From: Candidatus Burkholderia humilis | GTDB taxonomy: Bacteria > Pseudomonadota > Gammaproteobacteria > Burkholderiales > Burkholderiaceae | Direction: 5' to 3' | Assembly (NCBI GenBank): GCA_001184405.1 | Contig: LFMX01000012.1 | Coordinates: forward strand, 1-64,000 | Length of the DNA stretch: 64,000 nucleotides | Part shown: one piece after another, positions 19,203 to 28,823 of the stretch | How the letters are laid out: every line of letters starts with the position of its first letter | Numbering within the stretch: the stretch's first letter is position 1 | Notes under the pieces: model-generated | The model's database searches: none | What the model saw: only the letters and a program-made list of their open reading frames with translations | What the model was told of the DNA's origin: nothing | Position numbers and translations under genes: made by a program

Positions 19203-19232
19203 TTCCTTCGCGATTCGATAAACGCGAAGGAA
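19203..19232 (-). terminator. Hairpin, probable terminator left over from the pha operon
   Basis: A perfect 10-bp stem TTCCTTCGCG with CGCGAAGGAA around a ten-base loop; on the minus strand it is followed by CGGAATTTTAG. It lies downstream of truncated phaA on the minus strand, where the operon's terminator would be expected, although phaB and phaR that should precede it are absent. Confidence 0.5.
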
Positions 19233-19353
19233 GCGGGAGAAGGCGGTTCGGGCAGCGCATTCAGTGTGGTGGGTTTGAAGCTTTGAACGCAGTCAGCAAG
19301 AAAAAATAGTTTCTAAATTCTTGTTGACATTAACCGAAACGTTGTTCATAGTT
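19233..19353. other. Gene-free stretch at the pha deletion scar
   Basis: With the flanking hairpin and promoter this makes up the 343-bp gap between the DUF2863 start and the truncated phaA end. It is AT-richer than its surroundings (for example around 19300-19355). No domain is recognisable; only an 18-codon open frame on the minus strand (starting MNNVSVNVNK) is present. It is read as sequence left after loss of phaA 3' end, phaB and phaR. Confidence 0.45.
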
Positions 19354-20338
19354 TTATTGTTGTGCTGCTGATGCAGCGACGCAAGACGGTGGCAAAGTTG
19401 AACTGTCTGCGGGGTGTGCGCTCCAGCCCGCGCGCTCCAGACAACGCTTCGATGCCGGCACCGGGCCCATGCCCATCACTTTCGGATCGACGCCCGCGTT
19501 CGCGTACGCCTTGATGCGCGCGAGCGGCGTCAAACCGAGCGCTTCCGCCTTTTTTGCCGACATCACCACGACTGCCGCCGCGCCGTCATTGATACCCGAC
19601 GCATTCGCCGCCGTCACCGTGCCTTCCTTCGAGAACGCAGGCTTCAGACCGGACAACGCCTCGGCCGTCACGCCGTGACGCACGAATTCATCGGTCTTGA
19701 ATTGCAGCGGATCGCCTTTGCGTTGCGGGATCAGGATCGGGACGATTTCGTCATCGAAACGGCCGGACTTTTGTGCGGCTTCCGCCTTGTTCTGCGACAG
19801 CGCCGCGAATGCGTCCTGCTGCTCGCGCGTGATGCCGTATTCCTTTGCGACATTCTCCGCTGTCGTGCCCATGTGGTAGTTGTTATAAACGTACCACAGG
19901 CCATCGACGATCATCGAGTCGATAACTGGCGTCGCCCATGCGGAAACCGTCGCGCGAGCCCGGCAGCACATGCAGCGGTGCGCTCATATTTTCCTGACCA
20001 CCGGCAATGACGATGTCCGCATCGCCCGCGATGATCGCGTTGGCCGCCAGCATCACGGCCTTCAGGCCGGAGCCGCACACCTTGTTGATCGTCATGCCCA
20101 GCACCATGTCGGGCAAGCCGGCCTTGATGACCGACTGGCGCGCCGGGTTCTGTCCCGAACCCACTGTCAACACCTGGCCCAGAATCACTTCGCTCACCTG
20201 ATCCGGCTTCACACCCGAGCGCTCCAGCACCACCTTGATCACTGCCGCGCCGAGACCCGGCGCCGCGATCTTCGCGAGCGAGCCGCCGAACTTGCCGACC
20301 GCGGTCCGCGCGGCCGATACGATCACTGCGTCAGTCAT
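19354..20338 (-). pseudogene. phaA: Acetyl-CoA acetyltransferase remnant, C-terminus deleted
   Basis: Beta-ketothiolase that condenses two acetyl-CoA for polyhydroxybutyrate synthesis. It starts MTDAVIVSAARTAVGKFGGS and contains the acyl-enzyme cysteine in NKVCGSGLKAVMLAAN. Near 19930 the frame shifts within [18 protein letters not shown]. Homology stops near 19423, at [10 protein letters not shown]; the chain then reads 22 unrelated residues to a stop. The final third, with the conserved His (GHPIGASG) and Cys (CIGGGMG) motifs of the family, is gone. Thus it has both a frameshift and a 3' deletion. It is the gene after phaC, as in the usual phaCAB order. Confidence 0.9.
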
Positions 20339-20421
20339 TTTCGTTTCCTTTGGCATCGAAGGTTAATGTGTTTCCAATCAGCAGCGTGCGCTCGAACTCG
20401 AGCGCACCGTCCTCATGCCGT

Positions 20422-22493
20422 TCAGAAGTCCCGTTCCAGCACATAGCGCCCGGGAGCCGGCTCGATCACCGGATGAGCCTTCGAACCCTGCGCCGAACCA
20501 GCCTTGACCTGCTCGCCCGCGTTCTGCGCGAGCCATTGCGACCACGCCGGCCACCAGCTTCCGGGATGCTCGGTGGCCGCTTCGAACCATGCGTCAGCTT
20601 CTTCGGGCAGACGCTCGGCGTCGCTGTCGATGATCCAGTAACTGCGCTTGTTCTTCGACGGCGGATTGATCACGCCCGCAATGTGCCCCGATGCGCCGAG
20701 CACGAACTTCTATAGCCCGCCGAGAATGGATGCGGACGCATAAGCTGATTTCCACGGCACGATATCGGTCTTCGCGTGATCCGTAGATGAAGACCGGCAG
20801 CGTGAGGCTCGTGAGACCGACTTTCTCGCCGCACATGGTCAGCGCGTTCGGGTCCTTCAGCTTGTTCTCCAGATACGTGTTGCGCAAATACCAGACGCAC
20901 ATCGGGCCGGGCAAGTTGGTCGAATCGCTATTCCAGAACAGCAGATCCAACGCTTGCGGCGTGCGTCCTTTGAGATAGTTGTCGACGACGTAGTTCCACA
21001 CCAGATCGTTCGGGCGCAGATACGAGAACGTGTTCGCGAACTCGACGCCGCGCATCAGACCCGCGGGCCTGCCGTTCTTGCCGCCGATCGCCTGCTCGCG
21101 CATCTGCACGTGCGCTTCGTCGACGAACACATCGAGCACGCCGGTGTCGGAGAAATCGAGCATGGACGTGAGCAGCGTCATCGATGCGGCCGGCTCTTCG
21201 CCGCGCGCCTTCGCGACCGCGAGCGCCGTCGCCAAAATCGTCCCGCCGATGCAAAAGCCCAGCGTATTGACCTGTTCCTCGCCGGTGATGTCCTTCATGA
21301 CATCGATGCAATCCAGCACGCCCTGCTGCACGTAGTCGTCCCAATCCTTGTCCGCGATCGACTGATTGGCGTTGCGCCACGACAGGATGAACACCTGCTG
21401 GCCCTGCTCGAGCGCATAACGCACGAGCGAGCTTTCCTGCGACAGATCGAGAATGTAGAACTTGTTGATGTAAGGCGGCACGATCACGAGCGGACGCCCG
21501 TACACCTTCGGCGTGAGCGGCTTGTACTGGATCAGCTGCACGAGATCGTTCTCGTACACGACCGCGCCTTCCGTCGACGCAATGTTTTTTCCCGACCGTA
21601 AAGCGCGATTCATCCGACTGCGAAATCTTGCCGCACCGCATGTCGGAGAGCAGATTCATCATGCCCTGACGCAGACTTTCGCCCTTGCTTTCGATAAGCG
21701 TCTTCTGCGCATCCGGATTCAGCGCGAAGTAGTTGCTCGGCGATGCTGCCGCCGCCCATTGCTGCACGGTGAAACGAATGCGCTCGCGCGTTTTCGGATC
21801 GCTTTGCACGGCGTCCGCGAGTTCCTGCAAATAACGCGCGTTGAGCAGATACCACACCACCGTGAACGCGAACGCGGGCGTGCTTTGCCAGGTGGTATCC
21901 GAGAAGCGGCGGTTTTTCAGCGCCGAAAGATCGATTTGCTGCTCGCCCGCTTGCTTGAGCAACTCGGCGGCATCGCGCGAATAATCGCTTTGCAGTTGAT
22001 GCAGACGCTCAGGGGCAATCGCCGCCGTCGGGATTTTCGGCAAGGTCGGCAAGCCTTGCATCGCCGTGCCAAAGCCGGGCATGCTGCTCGCGAGCTTCGC
22101 GAATTCCGCCAGGCCGTTCATCTTCGAGAAATCGGGCATCTGCGGCATGGCGCCGAAATTCGCGAACGGATTAGGCGCGCTGCCCAAACCGGCCCCCAGA
22201 TTCGCAAACGGATTCGGGAATCCGTTCAGGCCCGCGCCGAAACCCGGAAATGCGGAAACCGGATTGCTGGACGCCTTTTCTCCATCCGGTTTATTCGGCT
22301 GAAGATTCGCATTTGGTGTGAATTGAGCCCATTGCGCGGGATCGGCGACCGTGCGCCACGCGACCGGGCGCCACGCGTTGAGCCATTGATCGAACGCTTG
22401 CTGTACGCCTGTCGTATCGGCTGAAGATGCTTGTGCCGTTGAGCTGTCGGCGGTACGGGAGCGGGAAGTAAAGGAAGAGTTTTTGGAAGCCAT
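20422..22493 (-). pseudogene. phaC: Class I polyhydroxyalkanoate synthase remnant
   Basis: PHA synthase, which polymerises (R)-3-hydroxyacyl-CoA at the surface of storage granules. The N-terminal part starts MASKNSSFTSRSRTADSSTA and has a Pro/Asn/Phe/Gly-rich repeat region (two copies of a PNPFAN motif). Near 21590 the frame shifts; the catalytic lipase-like box LGFCIGGTILATALAVA with nucleophilic Cys and the LDLLFWNSDSTNLPGPM segment lie in the second frame. A second shift near 20780 leads to DIVPWKSAYASASILGGL, a TAG at 20710-20712, then KFVLGASGHIAGVINPPSKN and the end at 20422. Three lesions make activity implausible. Confidence 0.93.
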
Positions 22494-22816
22494 ACCCGCT
22501 ATTGACCTGTAAGTCTCGCAACACTGATTGCTGATGCAGGCATCGCCGGGCTTCTCGACCAGCGCGCAAATGTTGGTGCGCCTATGCGCGTGGCAAGAGT
22601 GCCTTGCTACGCCGTGCCCGATTGAATGAATTCCGGGAACATTCTTGCTCTAGCGCGACACACCTGTCAATGCTTCGATCCGATTTTGCCGCAGTGCGAT
22701 ATTTTTTTAATTATCGTTTTCCCCCATCAGAATTATTGCGAGTTTTCGCGTGAAGCAGGGGTTTTCGTCGAATGAGAAACGAATGTGACAACGCGTTCGA
22801 AATTCGCTGACCGCGA
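22494..22816. other. Intergenic region upstream of phaC
   Basis: 323 bp between phaC and the pgeF end with no convincing gene. Part is AT-rich (22685-22735, including a T-run followed by AATTAT), and it should have held the phaC promoter. I see no strong hairpin terminator for pgeF and no repeat. Confidence 0.4.
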
Positions 22817-23637
22817 TCAGTCGGCGAGCCAGATCATCGCGGCCATGCGGCCCGTGATGCGATCGCGCCGGTACGAATAGAAGCGCGCTTGCTCCGTCAC
22901 CGTGCAGTGCGTGCCGCCATGAATGCGCGATGCATCCACGCCGAGGTCCGCCAGACGCAATCGCGCGAGCGTGTAGATGTCGGCGAGAAATTTGCCCGGC
23001 GCATCGGTGGGCACGAACGCGGCGGCGGTGGCATCACGGCGCGCTCCCTTCGATGCAGCGAGAAACGCCTCGCGCACGTCTTCGCCGACTTCGAACGTAG
23101 CCGGTCCGATGGCCGCGCCGAGAAACGCATTCAATCGCGATGACAACACGCCCGCGAGCCGCGCGACCCGCTCGCCCGTCTTCTCGACGATGCTCGCCGC
23201 CAGCCCGCAGGCGCCGCACCGACCGCGCGGCCTTCGTCATCGCAAAAGAGCACCAGAAGGCAGTCCGCCGTCATCGCCACGCAGACGACGTTCGGCTGAT
23301 CGGTCACGCTCGCGTCCGCGCGAATGGTTTCGCCGTTGGCGCGGCGTGCGAGCACGTCGGCGATGTCTTCCACTTGCGCGCTGTGAATCTGCGAGAGCCA
23401 TGCGGCTTGCGACAAGCCGGTCATCGCGAGTGCGCGGCGGCGATTTTCGTGGACGGCGTCGAGCGCGTCATCGGTCGACAGGCCGAGATTGAGCCCGCCC
23501 GCGCGGAGCGTGTCGCCATCGTACGCGCCGCCGGTACTCACGCCGCCCGTGCGCGTCGTCATGAACGCGTGAACGCGCGGCGATACGCGCCATTGCGGCC
23601 ACAGGCAATCTTTCTTCTCGAGCGTTGCGAATGTCAT
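22817..23637 (-). pseudogene. pgeF: Peptidoglycan editing factor/purine nucleosidase remnant
   Basis: YfiH/PgeF (laccase-domain) protein, a metal-dependent enzyme reported to act on purine nucleosides and to guard peptidoglycan composition. The N-terminal half has FMTTRTGGVSTGGAY and VAMTADCLLVLFCDDEGRAV. The family HAGWR motif here reads PAGWR: the codon is CCT where a His codon is expected, removing a metal ligand. Immediately after, near 23205, the frame is lost; ASIVEKTGERVARLAGVLSS and VDASRIHGGTHCTVTEQARF continue in another frame to 22817. It starts within the rluD stop (ATGA overlap), matching the conserved rluD-pgeF pair. Confidence 0.88.
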
Positions 23638-24788
23638 GCTTCGTCGTCCTCGTAATCGTCTTCTGCCCAGTCTTCGTCGTCGCGGACTTCGTAGACTTCG
23701 GTGAAGTCATCGTCTTCGTCGTAGTCGATTTGTTCGTCCGCACCGAAGTTGAGTTCCGTCGCGAGCAGCGCCATGTCTTCGGGCACGTCGGCGCGCCAGT
23801 GCACGTCCTTGCCCGTCGCCGGATGAATCAGCCCGAGCCGCCACGCATGCAGCGCCTGACGCGAAAAGTCGTTCGGCAGCGGCTTCACCGAACGCTTGCC
23901 GCGCGCGTGACCATAGACCGGATCGCCCAGCAGCGGATGCTGGATATGCGCGCAATGCACGCGAATCTGATGCGTGCGGCCGGTTTCGAGATCGCAATGA
24001 ATGGCGCTGACCGGTTGACCGTGCCACGACGTGCGATCGACGGTGCGGAAATGCGTGCGCGCCGCCTTGCCCGATGCCGTCTTCACCACCGCCATGCGCG
24101 TGCGTTCGCGCGGATCGCGGCCGATGGGCGCATCGATGGTGCCGTCCTTCGGCATGTTGCCCCACACGAACGCGACGTATCGGCGCTTCACCGTGCGCGC
24201 CTGCAATTGACGCACAAGGTCCGTTTGCGCTTCGAGCGTGCGCGCGACGACCATCAGCCCCGACGTTTCCTTATCCAGCCGATGCACGATGCCCGCACGC
24301 GGCAGACCGGCGGCGGCATCGCCATAACGGTGCAGCAGGCCGTTGAGCAGCGTGCCGCTCCAGTTTTCCGCCGCCGGATGCACGACCATGCCCGCAGGCT
24401 TATTGATGACGACGAGCGTGTCGTCTTCATAGACGATATGCAGCGGCACCGGCACCGGCGCGAACGCGAGCTGCTCGGGCAGCAGGTCCGGCACGAGTTC
24501 GATGGTCGCGCCGAGCGGCACCGGCTGGCGCACTTTCGCGCTGGCGTCATCGACGAGCACGCGGCCTTCTTCGATCCACCCTTGCAGGCGGCTGCGCGAA
24601 AACTCCGGGAAGACCTTCGCGAGCACCTTGTCGAGGCGATCGCCGGCGAGCTCATCCGGAACATGCGCGATGCGCGCCGCCTCGCTGCCTGCATGCGCCG
24701 ATGCAGCAGGTCCTGCGTCGTCGCGTAAGGCGCTTGGGCTATAATCTTTGAGTTGGTCTTTGGTACGACGAGTACTTGAGCGGGTCAT
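23634..24788 (-). CDS. rluD: 23S rRNA pseudouridine(1911/1915/1917) synthase
   Basis: A 384-residue pseudouridine synthase modifying helix 69 of 23S rRNA. An N-terminal extension (about 40 residues) precedes an S4 RNA-binding domain ([20 protein letters not shown] to about 105). The catalytic domain has [15 protein letters not shown] and the active-site motif [17 protein letters not shown] with Asp172. The C-terminus is strongly acidic ([21 protein letters not shown]), as in Burkholderia homologues. It diverges from bamD, and its TGA overlaps the pgeF start. Clean frame and full length, while its partner pgeF is broken. Confidence 0.95.
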   Translation of the reverse strand: MTRSSTRRTKDQLKDYSPSALRDDAGPAASAHAGSEAARIAHVPDELAGDRLDKVLAKVFPEFSRSRLQGWIEEGRVLVDDASAKVRQPVPLGATIELVPDLLPEQLAFAPVPVPLHIVYEDDTLVVINKPAGMVVHPAAENWSGTLLNGLLHRYGDAAAGLPRAGIVHRLDKETSGLMVVARTLEAQTDLVRQLQARTVKRRYVAFVWGNMPKDGTIDAPIGRDPRERTRMAVVKTASGKAARTHFRTVDRTSWHGQPVSAIHCDLETGRTHQIRVHCAHIQHPLLGDPVYGHARGKRSVKPLPNDFSRQALHAWRLGLIHPATGKDVHWRADVPEDMALLATELNFGADEQIDYDEDDDFTEVYEVRDDEDWAEDDYEDDEA

Positions 24789-24974
24789 TTGAACGTGATT
24801 CGATGGGAAAACCCGCGTGATCGGTCATGTCGGCAGGCGGTTGCCTCGAGCGGACGATTGCGCGAAACAATGCTTCTCTCGTTGTGGACCGGAAAACAAC
24901 GCGGGGAACCGCGCCGCAAACACGGCAGTCCACTGCTAAAAACAGCCAGATTCAGCCAGGAACAGCAAGCACTG

Positions 24975-25808
24975 ATGCGAGCCTTCAACACCATTCATCA
25001 CTCGATGCAGCAATCGATCAAGTATCTGGCGCTGGCCGTGAGCGTCGCCATTGTCACGGCCTGTCACGGCCTGCCCGAGAAGACCGATGAAACGGCAACT
25101 TGGAATAACAACAAATTATATACGGAGGCTCAGGACGCGCTGAACGGCCGCGACTGGGGCAAGTGCGCCAAGTACTTCGAAGCGCTCGAAGGCCGCGATC
25201 CGTTCGGTCACTTCGCGCAGCAGGCGCAGATCAATGTGGCGTACTGCAGCTGGAAAGACGGCGAAACGGCCAACGCGGATCAGGCGATCGACCGCTTCAT
25301 CAAGCTGCATCCGGATCACCCCGAGATTTCGTACGCGTACTATCTCAAGGGCATGATCCACTTCAACGACGACCTCGGTCTTTTCGGCCGCTTCTCCGGT
25401 CAGGACATGAGCGAGCGCGATCCGAAGTCGCTGCGCGAGTCGTATGACCCGTTCAAGGTCGTCGTCGATAAATATCCGCAAAGCAAGTACGCGCCGGATG
25501 CCGCGCAGCGCATGCGTTATATCGTGAACGCGCTGGCATCGCATGAAGTGCACGCGGCGGACTATTACTACCGCCGTGGCGCGTATGTCGCCGCCATCAA
25601 CCGCGCGCAGCTCGCCATTCGCGAGTACAAGAACGCACCGGCAACCGAAGACGCGCTGCATATCATGATGCTGTCGTATCAGAGACTCGATCAGCCGCAA
25701 CTTGCCGATGACACCAAGCGCGTGCTCGCCGCTACGTTCCCCGACAGCCCGTATGTCACGGGCAAGAAGCGTCCGGGCACGGAAAAGGCGTGGTATCAGA
25801 TCTGGTGA
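24975..25808 (+). CDS. bamD: Outer membrane protein assembly factor BamD (lipoprotein)
   Basis: Essential lipoprotein of the BAM complex inserting beta-barrel proteins into the outer membrane. With the ATG at 24975 (AGGA about 13 bases upstream) the 277-residue product has a signal peptide ending in the lipobox IVTAC (Cys30). TPR repeats follow, with TEAQDALNGRDWGKCAKYFE, FIKLHPDHPEISYAYYLKGM and AADYYYRRGAYVAAINRAQL. A start at 25005 would also keep the signal peptide but has no ribosome site. A longer open frame begins at 24789 but lacks support. Divergent from rluD; ended by a strong terminator. Confidence 0.94.
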   Translation: MRAFNTIHHSMQQSIKYLALAVSVAIVTACHGLPEKTDETATWNNNKLYTEAQDALNGRDWGKCAKYFEALEGRDPFGHFAQQAQINVAYCSWKDGETANADQAIDRFIKLHPDHPEISYAYYLKGMIHFNDDLGLFGRFSGQDMSERDPKSLRESYDPFKVVVDKYPQSKYAPDAAQRMRYIVNALASHEVHAADYYYRRGAYVAAINRAQLAIREYKNAPATEDALHIMMLSYQRLDQPQLADDTKRVLAATFPDSPYVTGKKRPGTEKAWYQIW

Positions 25809-25830
25809 CCTTGTTTCACCGATGCAGTTG

Positions 25831-25862
25831 AAAAAAGGGCGTCTATGGACGCCCTTTTTTAT
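25831..25862 (+). terminator. Intrinsic terminator of bamD
   Basis: AAAAAAGGGCGTC and GACGCCCTTTTTT form a long perfect stem around TATG, 22 bases after the bamD stop codon, with A and T tails on both sides. Confidence 0.9.
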
Positions 25863-25956
25863 TGCACGAAATATCCCAATTTTTACGTAAAAATGTAGCA
25901 ATCCGTATCGTTTGTGGCATGTTGCGCGCCTTCAGACCATCGGATCGAGTCGCGAC

Positions 25957-26148
25957 GTGAAAACCGGCCATCAAACGAATCCCGTCGATGAAACAACGCC
26001 CTTGCTCCAGGCGCTAACGGAATTCGGGCAAAGCGTCGTCTTTCAGAAGACGGAGAGGATTCACAGCGCGCAGCGTCATTCGAACGCCGAGGAGCGCATC
26101 GAGCAGGCGATTGAAAACGTTGTCAACTGCTCGTATTGGGCTCGATAA
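25957..26148 (+). CDS. Possible small hypothetical ORF
   Basis: Between the bamD terminator and the dinG end there are about 300 bp, in which one plus-strand frame is open. From a GTG at 25957 it gives 63 residues, VKTGHQTNPVDETTPLLQAL then helical Glu/Arg-rich sequence ending VVNCSYWAR. Codon third positions look moderately GC-biased, but no ribosome-binding site precedes the GTG and no family is recognised. It could be a small gene, a gene fragment or chance. Confidence 0.25.
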   Translation: MKTGHQTNPVDETTPLLQALTEFGQSVVFQKTERIHSAQRHSNAEERIEQAIENVVNCSYWAR

Positions 26149-26159
26149 AACGCTGCCGA

Positions 26160-28382
26160 TTATTCTTCGCTCTGCACCGCCTCGTCCGGCGATTCGCTGA
26201 AGAACTCGCGCACCACATCGATTTCGCGCGTGCGTTTGAACGGCGGCAGGCTTTGCCAGATGCGCCGGCCGTACGGTTTATCGACGAGACGCGTATCGCA
26301 AATCATCAGCACGCCGCGATCCGTTTCCGCGCGAATCAGCCGCCCCGCGCCCTGCTTGAGCGTAATGACCGCCTGCGGCAACTGATGTACGGCAAACGGG
26401 CTCAAGCCCTTTTTCGTGAGCGCATCGAGACGCGCGGCGAGCACCGGATCGTCCGGCGGTGCGAACGGCAATTTATCGATGACGACGAGCGACAGCGCAT
26501 CGCCGAGCACATCGACGCCTTCCCAGAAGCTTTGACTGCCCACCAGAATGGCGTTGCCGTACGCGCGAAAACGGTCGAGCAACTCGGTGCGGCTTGCATC
26601 GCCTTGAACGAGCAGCGGATTGTCCCAGCCGCGACGCTCGATCACATCACGCAAACGCGTCGCGATGCGATCCACCGCGCGCAAGGTCGTGCACAGCACG
26701 AACGTGCCGCCGCCTGACGCCTCGATCACCGGCAGCGCGGCTTCGAACACGGCGTCGGTGAATTGCGGTGACGACGGCTGCGGCAGATTGCGCGGCACGT
26801 ACAAGAGCCCTTGCGACGGGTAATCGAACGGGCTGGGCAAGGTCATCGAACGGCGCGAATTCAGGCCCATTTGCGCTGCGTAGTGCGTGAAGTCGCCGCG
26901 CACGGACAGCGTCGCCGACGTGAAAATCCACGCACGCGGCACGCCGGCGCGCTGCTTGGCAAAAATCGGCGCGACGGACAGGGGCGTTTCGTGCAATTGA
27001 ACGGTGTGCGAAAACACTTCGATCCAGCGCACCATCTCGTTCGGTTCGTGCTTCGCTGCTTCGGCGGCGGTTTCCTCGTCCGCGACGACCGCGCGTTCGA
27101 GCTCCGTCGGCGGCGTGGTCCAGCCGGACAGCAAATCCTGCAACTCGCGCGCGCGACGTACCAGCGCCTGCAACGATTCCGCCTGCTCCGCGTGCTTGGA
27201 CAGCGCCGACGTGAGCGCGTCGAGATGCGTTTCGAGCATGTCGAGCGCATCGAAGACCGGATGACTGTCGGGCAACTGGCCGACCGAAAAATGCGCGGAA
27301 TCGTCCTTGAACGCGAGGCGCAGATCGCGCGTGGCGCGTTCCAGCGCGGCGCCGAGCTTGGTCCAGTCGGCAGCATCGCGCGCATGGCTCAAGCCTTCGG
27401 CGACGGTATCGCGGGCGAGTTCGAGCAGTTGCGTGGTCGAGAGCGTTTCGCCGAAAAAGAGCGTCGCGGTTTCGGGAAGCTGATGCGCCTCGTCGAAGAT
27501 GATCGTGTTCGATGTCGGCAGCAATTCGGCCATGCCGGTGTCGCGCAGCATGACATCGGCGAAAAAGAGGTGATGATTCACCACCACGATATCCGCCTGC
27601 TGGGCCTCCTTGCGCGCCTGCATCACGAAACATTCCTTGTAATGCGGGCAATCCTGACCGAGACAGTTGTCGCGCGTGGACGTGACCATCGGCCAGACGG
27701 GCGAGTTTTCCGGCACGCTCGCGAGTTCGGCCTTGTCGCCGGTGCGCGTGATCTTCGCGAACCGCACGATTTCCTGCAGATGCGCGGTGTCCTGACGCGT
27801 CGGCAGCCGGCCGTTGTCCGCCGTGCGCTCGAGATAGTAGTGACACAGATAATTCGCGCGGCCCTTGAGCATGGCGACCGAAACCGGCACGGCGAGCGCA
27901 TCGCGCACAGTTGGGATATCGCGCTGAAAAAGCTGATCCTGCAAGTGCTTCGTACCAGTCGATACGATCACCTTGCCGCCCCACAACATGGCTGGCACGA
28001 GATACGCGTACGTTTTCCCGGTGCCCGTGCCCGCTTCGACGATCAGCGTGTTCTCGCCGCCGTCGATGGCCGCCTTGGCCGTGGCAATGCCGATCTCGTC
28101 CGCCGTGTCGTCCTCCGGCGCATACGGCTTGTCCGATGGCCCGAGCTTGTGCGCGGGACGGCGCTGCGCCTCGAACATGGCGGGCTCGGGCATCGCGCGT
28201 CCGGACGCTTCCATTGCGGCGGCGACGGCGCGCGACATATCGATTTGCGACGCGCGCGGCCGATAACCATCGATCGCGCGCGCGAGCAGGCCATCGGCGG
28301 AAAAGATCGCGTCGAGTTCGACGCGGCGTTTCTCGGTGAGCGCGAGCGGTTCGGCTTCGCGGGATTGTGCGGGTGAGTTCAA
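26160..28382 (-). CDS. dinG: ATP-dependent DNA helicase, DinG/YoaA family
   Basis: XPD-like superfamily 2 helicase unwinding 5'-3', linked to R-loop and replication-block repair. Walker A EAGTGTGKTYAYLVP lies near residue 120, the DEAH box in IIFDEAHQLPETA, motif VI in QGAGRLIRAETDRGVL. Iron-sulfur cysteines are visible: NYLCHYYLE and the cluster NCLGQDCPHYKECF. I prefer a TTG at 28382 (product LNSPAQSREAEP..., about 740 residues) because an ATG at 28463 would overlap the ydcH end and add a non-conserved, Cys-rich leader; homologues start with ATG here, so the TTG may be a mutated start. Otherwise lesion-free over 2.2 kb. Confidence 0.9.
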   Translation of the reverse strand: MNSPAQSREAEPLALTEKRRVELDAIFSADGLLARAIDGYRPRASQIDMSRAVAAAMEASGRAMPEPAMFEAQRRPAHKLGPSDKPYAPEDDTADEIGIATAKAAIDGGENTLIVEAGTGTGKTYAYLVPAMLWGGKVIVSTGTKHLQDQLFQRDIPTVRDALAVPVSVAMLKGRANYLCHYYLERTADNGRLPTRQDTAHLQEIVRFAKITRTGDKAELASVPENSPVWPMVTSTRDNCLGQDCPHYKECFVMQARKEAQQADIVVVNHHLFFADVMLRDTGMAELLPTSNTIIFDEAHQLPETATLFFGETLSTTQLLELARDTVAEGLSHARDAADWTKLGAALERATRDLRLAFKDDSAHFSVGQLPDSHPVFDALDMLETHLDALTSALSKHAEQAESLQALVRRARELQDLLSGWTTPPTELERAVVADEETAAEAAKHEPNEMVRWIEVFSHTVQLHETPLSVAPIFAKQRAGVPRAWIFTSATLSVRGDFTHYAAQMGLNSRRSMTLPSPFDYPSQGLLYVPRNLPQPSSPQFTDAVFEAALPVIEASGGGTFVLCTTLRAVDRIATRLRDVIERRGWDNPLLVQGDASRTELLDRFRAYGNAILVGSQSFWEGVDVLGDALSLVVIDKLPFAPPDDPVLAARLDALTKKGLSPFAVHQLPQAVITLKQGAGRLIRAETDRGVLMICDTRLVDKPYGRRIWQSLPPFKRTREIDVVREFFSESPDEAVQSEE

Positions 28383-28459
28383 AGCGGATTCGATCCTGCA
28401 GCGCGCCGATGCACAGCGGGCGGCGAAGCGCCCGTGATCAACATACTGCGCCGCGCAGC

Positions 28460-28705
28460 TCAATGCATGTCGCTGTCCAATTGCAGTTGCAGTTGCAGTT
28501 GCAGTTGCAGTTGCAGCAGCAAAATGGTGTCTTTCACCTTGAGCTTGCGCTTTTTCAAGCGCCTCAGCTCAAGATCGTCGATGCCGACCAGCTTGTCGAT
28601 GAGCGCATCGAGGCCATGATGTTCCTCCTGCAATTGCGCGATGCGATCGCGGATCATGGCTGGATCCACGGCAGGTTGTCGGGGTGCGTTCAAGCGCTGC
28701 TGCAT
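28460..28705 (-). CDS. ydcH: YdcH family (DUF465) small protein with Leu-Gln repeat
   Basis: An 81-residue protein of the YdcH/DUF465 family, starting MQQRLNAPRQPAVDPAMIRD. The core IAQLQEEHHGLDALIDKLVG and LRRLKKRKLKVKDTI is the usual helical hairpin with the basic RLKK motif. The end is unusual: after the core comes a run of alternating Leu and Gln (about 14 residues) encoded by a TTGCAG hexanucleotide repeat on the plus strand, then DSDMH. The ancestral tail probably had fewer LQ units. Function of the family is unknown. The stop TGA is at 28460-28462. Confidence 0.85.
   Translation of the reverse strand: MQQRLNAPRQPAVDPAMIRDRIAQLQEEHHGLDALIDKLVGIDDLELRRLKKRKLKVKDTILLLQLQLQLQLQLQLDSDMH
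28481..28516. repeat. Hexanucleotide microsatellite (TTGCAG)6
   Basis: Six perfect tandem copies of TTGCAG inside the 3' end of ydcH, encoding Leu-Gln pairs on the minus strand. Being a multiple of three, copy-number change would lengthen or shorten the protein without frameshift. Confidence 0.95.
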
Positions 28706-28823
28706 GCTCGCCTCCTTTCTCATCCTTCATCGCCCGGGACGAAATCCCGAACGTCCTGCGCTACTGACTTTGCTGCTGTTGCTGTTTCAACTGCTCTTGC
28801 TGCTGTGCCTGTTGCGCCTTTTC

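Noticed and set aside
19360..19410. Resemblance of plus-strand sequence (LLMQRRK) to the deleted thiolase C-terminus (LHEMQRRDAKK), suggesting an inversion
   Set aside because: Only about a dozen bases match and the following CIGGG motif is absent; too short to support an inversion.
24789..24974. Longer N-terminus for BamD starting at 24789
   Set aside because: The extra residues are not lipoprotein-like and would place the signal peptide internally; the start at 24975 restores the lipobox arrangement.
26811..28376. 521-codon plus-strand frame opposite dinG
   Set aside because: Antisense shadow of a gene with complete helicase motifs; no ribosome site and no recognisable domain.
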